64,000 bases of DNA, from assembly GCF_000425145.1 (NCBI RefSeq), contig NZ_AULF01000016.1, forward strand, positions 1-64,000, in the 5' to 3' direction. The stretch comes from Pedobacter glucosidilyticus DSM 23534. GTDB taxonomy: Bacteria; Bacteroidota; Bacteroidia; Sphingobacteriales; Sphingobacteriaceae. The translations under genes were made by a program, and so were the position numbers. Below are positions 9,496 through 17,765 of the stretch, piece after piece (position 1 is the stretch's first letter; each line of letters begins with the position of its first letter). A model generated the notes under the pieces. The model saw nothing but the letters and a program-made list of their open reading frames with translations, was not told the origin of the DNA and made no database searches.

Positions 9496-10809
9496 ATGAA
9501 CAACACTTTTATTCAAATCAGTAGTAGTTTGACCGAGTTGGTGAGTTTAACACCTAACTTACTCATGATGCAGGCTGCCGAAACGGTGGATGCTGCTAAA
9601 GAAGCTTTTTTAAATGCGAGTAACATCTGGATGATGGTATGTACAGCATTGGTATTTATCATGAACTTAGGCTTTGCGAGTGTAGAAGCGGGTTTCTCTC
9701 AAACTAAAAATACAGTTAACATTCTGTTTAAAAATGCTATTACTCCTGTTTTGGGTATTTTAATGTATGCCTTAATGGGATTCAACTTAATGTACCCTGG
9801 TTTTGGTGATACACCGGGTTGGTTTGGTTTTGCAGGTTGGAGTTTAGTATTACCAGAGAACGGAAATACTTCAGCTTATGCGGCTAGTGGAGGTTATACT
9901 TATTATACTGATTTCCTTTTCCAGGCAATGTTTGCCGCTACCACTGCAACTATCGTTTCAGGAGCTGTTGCTGAGCGTATCAAGTTTAGTGCTTATTTAA
10001 TCTTTACTGTTGTATTTGTTGGTGTTATTTACCCAATTATGGGTAGCTGGCACTGGGGTGCTGGTGTAGTTGCATCTTGGGGTTTCCATGATTTTGCTGG
10101 TTCTACTTTAGTACACTCAGTAGGTGGTTGGGGAGCCTTAGCAGGTATTATTTTATTAGGTGCCAGAAAAGGGAAATTTGTAGACGGTAAGGTTCATACT
10201 TTCCCTGCTTCTAACATGGCCTTAGGTACTATAGGTGTATTTATCCTTTGGTTAGGATGGTTTGGTTTTAATGGTGGTTCTGTTTTATCATCAGATCCTG
10301 GAATGACTTCATTAGTATTGGTAAACACAACTTTAGGTGCGTGTGCTGGTGCTATGGGAGCATTCATCCTAGCACTGATTTTAAATAAAACTTATGATTA
10401 TGGAATGGTGCTTAACGGTATTCTTGCTGGATTGGTTGGTATTACCGCAGGAGCTGATGTTGTAACTCCTATGGAGGCCATCATTATCGGTTTAATAGCA
10501 GGATTATTAGTTGTACTAGCTGTTAAAGCATTAGATGCACTAAAACTTGATGATGTGGTGGGTGCAGTACCAGTACACTTGGTATGTGGTATATGGGCCA
10601 CTCTAGCTACAGGTATTTTTGGAGAAGGTATGGATGTAGTTGCTCAAATCAAAGGAATAGCCGTTTATGGTGCAGCAGCATTCGGAGGGTCTTTTATAAT
10701 TTTTACAGCCTTAAAATACACTATGGGTATCAGAGTTTCTGAGCAAGAAGAAATTGAAGGTTTAGATAAATACGAACACGGTATAGATGCTTACACCACT
10801 TCAAAATAA
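9496..10809 (+). CDS. amtB: Ammonium transporter (Amt family)
   Basis: This inner-membrane channel imports ammonium. The 437 residues form about 11 hydrophobic segments. The twin pore histidines are present as STLVHSVGGW (His207) and PVHLVCGIW (His361). Further Amt hallmarks are GFASVEAGF, GSWHWGAG and GWFGFNGGS. The first 40 residues before the first core helix may be a cleaved signal sequence. No PII (glnK) gene follows, unlike the usual amtB-glnK pair. Instead an outer-membrane porin comes next after a terminator. The start is the ATG preceding MNNTFIQIS. Confidence 0.95.
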   Translation: MNNTFIQISSSLTELVSLTPNLLMMQAAETVDAAKEAFLNASNIWMMVCTALVFIMNLGFASVEAGFSQTKNTVNILFKNAITPVLGILMYALMGFNLMYPGFGDTPGWFGFAGWSLVLPENGNTSAYAASGGYTYYTDFLFQAMFAATTATIVSGAVAERIKFSAYLIFTVVFVGVIYPIMGSWHWGAGVVASWGFHDFAGSTLVHSVGGWGALAGIILLGARKGKFVDGKVHTFPASNMALGTIGVFILWLGWFGFNGGSVLSSDPGMTSLVLVNTTLGACAGAMGAFILALILNKTYDYGMVLNGILAGLVGITAGADVVTPMEAIIIGLIAGLLVVLAVKALDALKLDDVVGAVPVHLVCGIWATLATGIFGEGMDVVAQIKGIAVYGAAAFGGSFIIFTALKYTMGIRVSEQEEIEGLDKYEHGIDAYTTSK

Positions 10810-10818
10810 TTAAAATAT

Positions 10819-10864
10819 TGAAGTCGGGTTATTATTCTCTCTTTATTAACCCGGCTTCATTTTA
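10819..10864 (+). terminator. Terminator between amt and porin
   Basis: TGAAGTCGGGTTA and TTAACCCGGCTTCA pair around an AT-rich loop and are followed by TTTTA. The T tract is short, so some readthrough into the porin gene is possible. Confidence 0.65.
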
Positions 10865-10904
10865 AACAACAATAAAAACAACTTAAACTAAACAACAAAC
10901 AAAC

Positions 10905-11951
10905 ATGAAAAAATTATCCTTATTATCACTATTATTAGCAGCGGGTTTATATACTGCACATGCACAAGATAGCACAGCAACAAGCGCTTTAGAAATTTCT
11001 GGTTCTGTTGATGCTTATTACAAATATGATTTCGCAAAGCAAGCAAATATTGGTACTAGCTTTGCCTCAGATCAAAACTCTGTTTCTTTAGGTATGATTG
11101 ATATTGCTTTAAAGAAAACCACTGGTAAAGCATCATTTGTAGGTGAGGTTTCTTTTGGTCCTAGAGGTCAGTATCAATCAATTTTAACGGGAGATGCAAA
11201 TGATGGGTCTAATACATTCCACATTCAAAATTTATATGCTACCTACGCTTTTACAGATAAATTTAGCATGACAGCAGGTTTCATGGGTACTTTTGTGGGT
11301 TATGAAGTAATATCTCCAGTAGGAAATTTTAATTATTCTACTTCTTATTTATTCACTAACGGTCCTTTCCAAAATGCGGGTATCAAAGCTAATTATGCTA
11401 TATCAGATAAAGTTGGGGTAATGGTAGGATTATTCAATGATTCTTGGAATACCTTTCAAGCTAATCCATCTTTTGGTGTAAACACTTTTGGTGCTCAACT
11501 ATCATTATCTCCTGTTGAAGGATGGAGCGCTTACTTAAATGTGTTATCAGGTTCACAAAGCGGAACCATTTTAGATTTGACAACTGCTTACCAAATCACT
11601 GATAAATTTAAATTGGGTTTAAATGCAGCTGATTGGTCTGGTATTAATGACGATGAAGGTTACACAGGTGTAGCTTTATACCCTTCTGTAGCTATTACTG
11701 ATGGTTTTGCTTTAGGTTTAAGAGGCGAATATTTCAAAGCCAAAGAAAATGCAACAGCTTTATTTGGAGCATCTGCTGACGAGTCTACAACAGCATTAAC
11801 TTTAACTGCTAATCTTAAACATGGTGGTTTAACTTTCATCCCAGAGTTTAGATTAGACAATGCAAGTAATGAGCAATTCTTAAAAAGTGATGGTTTAACA
11901 GGTACTAAATCTGCATCACAATTTTCTTTAGCTGTAGTGTACGCATTTTAA
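10905..11951 (+). CDS. Outer-membrane beta-barrel porin (OmpL/BBP2-like)
   Basis: The protein begins with a signal peptide cleaved after Ala20 (MKKLSLLSLL to AHA|Q) and then has alternating amphipathic strands rich in Tyr, Phe and Gly to the C-terminal VVYAF, the aromatic end typical of barrel proteins. The start of the mature part (EISGSVDAYYKYDFA) resembles putative beta-barrel porin-2 family members. Its place directly after the ammonium transporter suggests a pore for small nitrogenous solutes; that is inference from context. Length is 348 residues, enough for a 16-strand barrel. It is not a TonB-dependent receptor, since no plug domain is present. Confidence 0.8.
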   Translation: MKKLSLLSLLLAAGLYTAHAQDSTATSALEISGSVDAYYKYDFAKQANIGTSFASDQNSVSLGMIDIALKKTTGKASFVGEVSFGPRGQYQSILTGDANDGSNTFHIQNLYATYAFTDKFSMTAGFMGTFVGYEVISPVGNFNYSTSYLFTNGPFQNAGIKANYAISDKVGVMVGLFNDSWNTFQANPSFGVNTFGAQLSLSPVEGWSAYLNVLSGSQSGTILDLTTAYQITDKFKLGLNAADWSGINDDEGYTGVALYPSVAITDGFALGLRGEYFKAKENATALFGASADESTTALTLTANLKHGGLTFIPEFRLDNASNEQFLKSDGLTGTKSASQFSLAVVYAF

Positions 11952-11975
11952 TCACTTCATAATTAATTCTGAAAG

Positions 11976-12008
11976 TCGTCTCTGTGAAAACAGGGGCGAT
12001 TTTTTTTG
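11976..12008 (+). terminator. Intrinsic terminator after porin gene
   Basis: TCGTCTCTG (11976-11984) pairs with CAGGGGCGA (11991-11999) with one G-T pair, followed by nine T. Confidence 0.85.
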
Positions 12009-12068
12009 CATTTTATTTGGATTTTCTGATTAATATTTTATATTTTTAGTAAAACAATTCTACTCTTT

Positions 12069-12914
12069 ATGTTATACTCAAAATTTAATTTAAATAAGAT
12101 TGAGTGGCTTAATCTTATTTTTGATGGCAGAAACCAAGTTTACGGAGCTTATGAGCTCAGAAAGAATTCTGGTAACTACCTAGCTAAGGCATTATTTATA
12201 GCTTCATTCGGCTTTGCTGCGCTCATTATTGGTCCATCTGCGTATTATTTTTATAAGCAAACAACGGTAGATGTTTCACCAAATGATATTCCTAAGAAAG
12301 ATGATGAGAAGCTTTATCGCGTTCATAAAATAGAACTTCCTCCAAAAACTTTAAATTCTGCTAAAGCAGGTACGCAAGTAACTACCCCAAAAGAAGCTGC
12401 ACAAAAAGAAATTAAGTATACTTCTTTTAAACCAACCCCCGATGATTTAGTTGCGAAAGAAGCACCTACTTTAGAGGAATTAGAAACAGGCATTATAAGT
12501 TCTGTAGATAAAGCTGGTGAAGCTGGAGGATTAAATGCTACTCATACAGAGGGTACAAATGGTACTTTAGATGCAGGTACAACTACAGACTCAGGAAATG
12601 AATATTTAGTTTCTGCAGAAGAAATGCCAGAGTTTCCTGGAGGAATGACAGCTTGGGCTAAGTATTTAAATAGAAACTTACAATATCCTGCTGTAGCTAG
12701 AGAAAATGAAATACAAGGGCGTGTTACTGTATCTTTTGTGGTAGAAAGAAACGGAGAAATTACCAATATTAAAGTTTTAAGAGGTATAGGCGCCGGCTGT
12801 GATGAAGAAGCAATACGAGTGATAAAAAAATCTCCATTATGGAAGCCTGGTAAGCAAAATGGTAAAGCGGTGAGGGTTTCTTATGTGATTCCTATTGTTT
12901 TTAGGTTGGATTGA
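12069..12914 (+). CDS. TonB family energy transducer
   Basis: The protein links inner-membrane proton motive force to outer-membrane receptors. Order of parts in 281 residues: a cytoplasmic N-terminal motif NLIFDGRNQVYGAYELRK, typical of Bacteroidota TonB proteins; one membrane helix at about 39-62; a periplasmic linker rich in Lys, Pro, Thr and Gly; and a C-terminal TonB domain (about 200-281) with PEFPGGMTAWAKYL, YPAVARENEIQGRVTVSF and the closing YVIPIVFRLD. No ExbB or ExbD gene is adjacent. It is one of probably several TonB paralogues in the genome and appears monocistronic. Confidence 0.93.
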   Translation: MLYSKFNLNKIEWLNLIFDGRNQVYGAYELRKNSGNYLAKALFIASFGFAALIIGPSAYYFYKQTTVDVSPNDIPKKDDEKLYRVHKIELPPKTLNSAKAGTQVTTPKEAAQKEIKYTSFKPTPDDLVAKEAPTLEELETGIISSVDKAGEAGGLNATHTEGTNGTLDAGTTTDSGNEYLVSAEEMPEFPGGMTAWAKYLNRNLQYPAVARENEIQGRVTVSFVVERNGEITNIKVLRGIGAGCDEEAIRVIKKSPLWKPGKQNGKAVRVSYVIPIVFRLD

Positions 12915-12939
12915 TGATATTTTAATTTATTTATTACTT

Positions 12940-12975
12940 TTAAAGATTCTTGAATTACTAATTAAGAATCTTTAA
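12940..12975 (+). promoter_or_regulatory. Perfect 12-bp stem-loop abutting a start codon
   Basis: TTAAAGATTCTT (12940-12951) pairs perfectly with AAGAATCTTTAA (12964-12975), and the next base begins the ATG of the deacetylase gene. It may be the tonB terminator, though it lacks a T tract, or a structure that limits initiation at the first polysaccharide gene. Confidence 0.55.
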
Positions 12976-13977
12976 ATGTCAAATTATTTCATCAGATTCT
13001 TTTTAAACTTGATAAGCTTTGAGGTTTTAAAGAGCTTATCAAGTCATAAAATTATACTACCCCTTTACCATACTGTAAGTGATAGGAGACTTCCTCACAT
13101 AGAGAATTTATATAAAGTTAAAACTATAGCAGAATTCAGAAGAGATTTAGATTTTTTTCTGAGAAACTATCAATCTGTAGATATTAAAGAAATTATCAAT
13201 TCAACTAAAGATGGTCATAAATTTAGTAGACCAGTATTTCACTTAAGTTTTGATGATGGGCTTAGGGAGGTAAGAACGATAATAGCTCCAATTCTTTTGG
13301 AGCAAGGAATTCATGCTACTTTTTTTATAAACCCAAGTTTTCTTGATAACAAATCTTTGTTTTATCGTTTCAAGGTTTCATTAATTATAGATGCCTTGAA
13401 GCGATTTGATTTTTCTGATTCTATTTTAAATAAAATAAAATCTTGTTTGTCTCCTATCGACGGTAGTTCTGTTCAGAGACAATTATTAAATCTTAACTAC
13501 AATGATACAGATGTATTGGATGAAATTGGTGGATTATTAAATGTTTCTTTTGAGGAGTATTTGGAAAAAGAGTCGCCATTTCTTTCTATTGATGATGTAC
13601 ACTGGCTTATTAGTAAGGGTTTTACCATAGGAGCTCATAGTTTAGATCATCCTAAGTATTCGGATATAGCTTTGGAAGAGCAAATTCGACAAACAAATTG
13701 TAGCTTGGAATATTTAATCAATCAATTTGATATTGAGAATAGATTATTTGCATTTCCTTTTTCAGACAATAATGTTACTTTAGATTATTTTAACCATAAA
13801 GATTTAATACAAAATTATAGTTTTGGAACAAGTGGATTTAAAGAAGATAAAATTTTTTCTAATTTCCACAGAATACCGTTTGAGCATTATTACTTAAATG
13901 CAGAATCAATTATTAAGATTTGCCACTTGAAATTCTTAATAAGAAAGTTAAACAATAGTAATTTTGTTGTACGATGA
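12976..13977 (+). CDS. Polysaccharide deacetylase family protein (NodB-like)
   Basis: This is a carbohydrate esterase 4 type protein likely to remove N- or O-acetyl groups from a surface polysaccharide intermediate. Motif 1 is HLSFDDG with the catalytic and metal Asp at 93-94. Motif 2 is H221-S-L-D-H225, the metal-binding H(S/T)xxH. An N-terminal PLYHTV precedes them, as in many family members. No signal peptide is evident, so it may act in the cytoplasm on precursors. It opens a four-gene run with 1-17 nt overlaps (stop and next ATG share bases here), indicating one transcript. Base composition is markedly more AT-rich than tonB upstream. Confidence 0.82.
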   Translation: MSNYFIRFFLNLISFEVLKSLSSHKIILPLYHTVSDRRLPHIENLYKVKTIAEFRRDLDFFLRNYQSVDIKEIINSTKDGHKFSRPVFHLSFDDGLREVRTIIAPILLEQGIHATFFINPSFLDNKSLFYRFKVSLIIDALKRFDFSDSILNKIKSCLSPIDGSSVQRQLLNLNYNDTDVLDEIGGLLNVSFEEYLEKESPFLSIDDVHWLISKGFTIGAHSLDHPKYSDIALEEQIRQTNCSLEYLINQFDIENRLFAFPFSDNNVTLDYFNHKDLIQNYSFGTSGFKEDKIFSNFHRIPFEHYYLNAESIIKICHLKFLIRKLNNSNFVVR

Positions 13978-14738
13978 TAAAAATGATTCTTAGGTACTTT
14001 GTAAAAAAAAAGTACCGCTTAGTTATAAGGCGTATTTTAAATAACTTTCGTGGCTTTTACTATCTAGGAAGTAAATTTTATTGTATTTGTTGTAATCGTT
14101 CATTTCGTGAATTTCTTCCCTTTGGTAATATAAAAAGAGCTAATGCCAAATGTCCGAAATGTGAATCATTAGAAAGAACAAGGTTACTTCAGTTTTATTT
14201 GAAAAATGAAACAGATATTTATTTTGAAGATAGAGCAATACTTCACTTCGCTCCAGAATATATGCTATCAAGGAGACTTAAAGAATCATCTAAAAAGTAT
14301 ATTTCTGTTGATATTGAAAAGGATTTAGCTGATAGGGTTGAAGATATTCAAAATTTGAGTTTTAAAGATATGACTTTTGATTATGTCATTTGCTCATGTG
14401 TTTTAGGTCATGTGTCTGATGAAACTAAAGCAATTGACGAAATATATAGAGTGTTAAAAATTGGAGGTAAGGCATTTATTTTAACGGTTATTGATTTGAA
14501 TAGACTTGATACATATGAAGACAAAAATATTATTACTGATAGTAATAGATTGAAATTTTACGGAGAGAAAGATTTATTAAGGTTGCATGGAAGAGACTTT
14601 ATTAACCGATTAAAGCGAACAAATGGTATTGTTCGAGAAATAGATTATGCACAATCATTTAGCGATGATGATAAAAAAAGGTATAGTTTAGGTAATAAGG
14701 AAAGAGAACTGATTTTTGAGATTGAGAGGATTGGGTAA
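13974..14738 (+). CDS. SAM-dependent methyltransferase with N-terminal zinc ribbon
   Basis: The 254-residue protein starts with a basic segment, then four spaced cysteines (C37-x2-C40 and C60-x2-C63) that would form a zinc ribbon. A class I methyltransferase domain follows: ILHFAPE, then YISVDIE, FDYVICSCVLGHV and the VLKIGGKAFIL strand. The SAM-binding loop is FAPEYML rather than the usual glycine-rich DxGxG. This variant is seen in methyltransferases of polysaccharide clusters. The ATG overlaps the previous stop (ATGA), and a second ATG lies three codons on. The substrate is unknown, but context indicates a surface sugar or its lipid-linked precursor. Confidence 0.75.
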   Translation: MIKMILRYFVKKKYRLVIRRILNNFRGFYYLGSKFYCICCNRSFREFLPFGNIKRANAKCPKCESLERTRLLQFYLKNETDIYFEDRAILHFAPEYMLSRRLKESSKKYISVDIEKDLADRVEDIQNLSFKDMTFDYVICSCVLGHVSDETKAIDEIYRVLKIGGKAFILTVIDLNRLDTYEDKNIITDSNRLKFYGEKDLLRLHGRDFINRLKRTNGIVREIDYAQSFSDDDKKRYSLGNKERELIFEIERIG

Positions 14739-15691
14739 TGTTAGAAAAGATAACTGCATTAGAATTTGATAAGATTATATCTGGTTCTATTTACACCAAT
14801 ATACAATATATGGAAATAACAGCAAAGGTGATGGAAGCTGATGCTGTTTATTTTGTGTTTTTTAGAAATGATTTACCTCAAGTTGCTTTTGCATTGTTTG
14901 AGAAAAATAATAAAATTATTCTCCCTAATTTTTATCCACTATATTCTGGTATTTGGCTGAATGGAAGCTTAGAAAAGTTGAGTTTAAGAGATGATTTTAT
15001 TAAAAGTATTTCAGAATTAAAGAAGATCTATAAATGTATTAAAATCAGTGTACCACCTGATATTCAAGATTTGAGAGCATTTATTTGGAACGGGTTTGAT
15101 GTTGAATTACGCTATACATATCTAAAAAATATATCTGCTGAAAACTATAAAAGGAATGTTTTAAAAAATTATAGAAAAGCTAATAATGAATATGATTTTG
15201 AATTTATTAAATCTGGTTTAAATGATGAGTTATGGGAGGGCCATGTAAAACAATTGAGTTCTATTGGCTTTAAAAACTCTAATTTAATCTCATTAAGAAG
15301 GTGGCTTATTGAATTAGAAATGGTTAATTTGATAACTACTTTTAGAATAGGTATTAAATCTAAAGGTTATCAAGGTAGTGGAATTGTTTTATTGGATAAA
15401 CGTTGGAAAAATGCAGGATTTTTATTGAGTCATGTTCCTAAAACTGAATATGTTTCTTTAACTAATGCCTTTTTACATGTTCAAATTAATAATTGGTTAA
15501 GTGATAATAAATTTGAATCTATAGATTATTTAGGAGCAAATACAAAAAGTATAGCTGATTTTAAAAGTAGGTTTAATCCACAGTTGAAGAGTTATTTTAT
15601 AGTGACTATTAGTATTTCAAGGGCAAAAAAAATTCTTTTATGGTTTAAAAATATTTCAAAAAACTCTTTAAATTATGTCTTTAGTGTTTAA
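14738..15691 (+). CDS. FemAB/GNAT-like acyl or aminoacyl transferase
   Basis: The start overlaps the previous stop by one base (TAATG). The 317 residues lack a signal peptide and show the FemAB-like pattern of two GNAT halves. The C-terminal segment IDYLGANTKSIADFKSRF resembles the conserved acceptor-side motif (GANxxSIxxFKxxF) of this group in capsule and exopolysaccharide clusters. The YLKNIS and LKNYRKANNE stretch in the middle is also typical. Such enzymes add an acyl or amino-acid group to amino sugars. The donor is not evident from sequence. Confidence 0.6.
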   Translation: MLEKITALEFDKIISGSIYTNIQYMEITAKVMEADAVYFVFFRNDLPQVAFALFEKNNKIILPNFYPLYSGIWLNGSLEKLSLRDDFIKSISELKKIYKCIKISVPPDIQDLRAFIWNGFDVELRYTYLKNISAENYKRNVLKNYRKANNEYDFEFIKSGLNDELWEGHVKQLSSIGFKNSNLISLRRWLIELEMVNLITTFRIGIKSKGYQGSGIVLLDKRWKNAGFLLSHVPKTEYVSLTNAFLHVQINNWLSDNKFESIDYLGANTKSIADFKSRFNPQLKSYFIVTISISRAKKILLWFKNISKNSLNYVFSV

Positions 15692-17123
15692 AGCTATAAA
15701 GTTTTATGATTTTTTTCCAGAGAAATCTACGGCATTGATTTTTGGAAATCTAGCTTTAACTTCATTAAATTTTCTTACGGTTGTCGTTTTATCTAACGAG
15801 CTTAATATAAATATCTATGGACAAATTAGAGAAATTATGCTCTATGCTAGTTTTATCTTTCTTTTTTGCTCGGCAGGATTTTCACAGACACTTTATTATT
15901 TTTTAAATAAAACTGATAACATATTAGAAGTCTTAAGGATTACAGGAACTTTAAGATTTTTAACTTTCATATTCTCATTGTTTGTTTTTTCTATAACGGC
16001 TGTATACCTTTTTAATTTTTCAACTTCTTTAACTTTATACGAGTTAATACTTTTAGCAATTTATTTAGTTCCACTTATTTTAAGTTCTATAGATTTAAAT
16101 CTAAATTACTATCATAAGAGAGAAAAACAATTTTTTCTTGCCAATATAGTTGTTATTACGCTAAAGCTGATTTTGCTTTCATATTTTACTAAATATGAAT
16201 TTAGTATTATTAACTTTTTATTGATTTTGGCAGTAACACAATGGCTGTCAGTTTTTTATTCTATTTATTTGTTGAAGGAAAGATATTTTGGGATTTTTAT
16301 TTTAGGTTCTGATTTTTCATTACTGAAAAAACAAATTATTTATGCATACCCAATTACATTTAGTGCTATTATTGGTTTTTTAGTACTCAACACAGATAAA
16401 ATTATAGTTAGTTTTTCAAGTATAACAAAAGATAAATTAGCAATTTTAAGTAATATTTCTTTTGAAGCACCCATTATATCTACCATTTATTTATCATTCT
16501 TTACAATCTCACTACCTTATATGATTAAAGCATTTGATAAAGGCGATTTTGAACAAGTTTTATCAGAAAGATTTGATTATATATTTAAAGTGGCTAAAAT
16601 AATCCTACCAGTTGTTGTAAGTTTTATAGTTTGGAGTAATGATTACATGGTCTTAATATTTGGAGCTACTTATAAAGAATATGGGGGACTTTTTGCTATT
16701 TTTTCTACGATTAGTCTTTTAAGATTTTGTAGTCATCACGATATTTTTTTAGCAACTAATAACACGTCTTACATATTATTTTATCAGATTATTGAGTTAG
16801 TATTTCAGGTAATTTTATCAATCTCATTATATTACTTTTTTGATTTATTAGGTTTAATTATAGCATCAGTAATAACAAATTATGGTTATATGTTTTTTGT
16901 TAATCTCAAAAGTAGTAAAATATTAAAAGTGAAATTTAAAGATATATTACCTTTTGCTTTTTTGATAAAGAGGATGGTAACTTTATCTATTTCTGCAATT
17001 ATAGTAAAGTATGTTTTTGAAAACATTTTTACCAATATCTTCTGGATGATACCATTAATTATTTGGCTTTTAATTATTGCTTTCGTTGAGTTTCGTATTC
17101 TTAAAGGTCAAAATAGTCAGTAA
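15675..17123 (+). CDS. Wzx-type oligosaccharide flippase (MATE/PST superfamily)
   Basis: This 482-residue integral membrane protein has about 12-14 hydrophobic helices separated by short basic loops, consistent with a polysaccharide exporter or lipid-linked oligosaccharide flippase. It overlaps the preceding gene by 17 nt and is the last of the plus-strand run. Its 3' end also overlaps the convergent methyltransferase by 54 nt. No polymerase (Wzy) or glycosyltransferase is present in the window, so the cluster is incomplete or works with genes elsewhere. The sequence is very AT-rich. Confidence 0.8.
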   Translation: MSLVFKAIKFYDFFPEKSTALIFGNLALTSLNFLTVVVLSNELNINIYGQIREIMLYASFIFLFCSAGFSQTLYYFLNKTDNILEVLRITGTLRFLTFIFSLFVFSITAVYLFNFSTSLTLYELILLAIYLVPLILSSIDLNLNYYHKREKQFFLANIVVITLKLILLSYFTKYEFSIINFLLILAVTQWLSVFYSIYLLKERYFGIFILGSDFSLLKKQIIYAYPITFSAIIGFLVLNTDKIIVSFSSITKDKLAILSNISFEAPIISTIYLSFFTISLPYMIKAFDKGDFEQVLSERFDYIFKVAKIILPVVVSFIVWSNDYMVLIFGATYKEYGGLFAIFSTISLLRFCSHHDIFLATNNTSYILFYQIIELVFQVILSISLYYFFDLLGLIIASVITNYGYMFFVNLKSSKILKVKFKDILPFAFLIKRMVTLSISAIIVKYVFENIFTNIFWMIPLIIWLLIIAFVEFRILKGQNSQ

Positions 17124-17762
17124 GTCTTGCTTATTTTGTAAATTATGAATTTCCCAATTTAAATTTTTAGCATTTTTTAATAAGAATATATTCCAACTTT
17201 CTTTACTCCAGAAATTAATATGACCTTCAAAACTATCTATTCTACCATTAGGTATAGTAATTATTAACTTTCCATTGGTTTTTAATTGTTTTAAAAGTTG
17301 ATTTAGCGTTTTTTCTGGATATTCTAAATGCTCTAAAACGGATAGGCAAAAAATTAAATCATACTTTTCTGTAGAATCATCTTCTAGATTAGCTTCTACA
17401 AATACAATATGAGGATAATTTTTTTTTGCTATTGATATAGCAATAGGTGAGAAATCAGAGCCTACAATTTTTTTAGCTTTAGTTTTTTCATAAATAAAAT
17501 TGGTGAAACGTCCTGGTCCACAGCCAGCGTCTAAAATTTTATTGTCCTTTGTTATTTCTAAATTATCAAGAAAGGATAATATTTCTTCATATGATTTAAT
17601 TCTTTGTTTACTGTAATAATTTATAACACTATTTGATGATTGATAAAATTTATTGGCACTATCTTTAGAGTTATATTCAACTGCATCGTTTATTATAGGT
17701 TGTAGTCTAATGATTTTGTAACCTAAAAACTCAATTACTTTGAGGATGATTTTTTTTATCAT
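17070..17762 (-). CDS. Class I SAM-dependent methyltransferase (UbiE/Coq-like)
   Basis: The 230-residue protein holds a clear SAM site, ILDAGCGPGRFTNFIY, then VGSDFSP (acidic residue for the ribose), FCLSVLEHLEYP and the IITIPNGRID strand. A hydrophobic N-terminal stretch (IILKVIEFLGYKII) may bind a membrane. It begins 3 nt after the stop of the C25 peptidase gene and is surely co-transcribed with it. Its last 54 nt are read through in the opposite direction by the flippase gene. It may methylate a glycan or lipid linked to the neighbouring polysaccharide genes, but the substrate is not known. Confidence 0.8.
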   Translation of the reverse strand: MIKKIILKVIEFLGYKIIRLQPIINDAVEYNSKDSANKFYQSSNSVINYYSKQRIKSYEEILSFLDNLEITKDNKILDAGCGPGRFTNFIYEKTKAKKIVGSDFSPIAISIAKKNYPHIVFVEANLEDDSTEKYDLIFCLSVLEHLEYPEKTLNQLLKQLKTNGKLIITIPNGRIDSFEGHINFWSKESWNIFLLKNAKNLNWEIHNLQNKQDLLTILTFKNTKLNESNN

Positions 17763-17765
17763 AAG

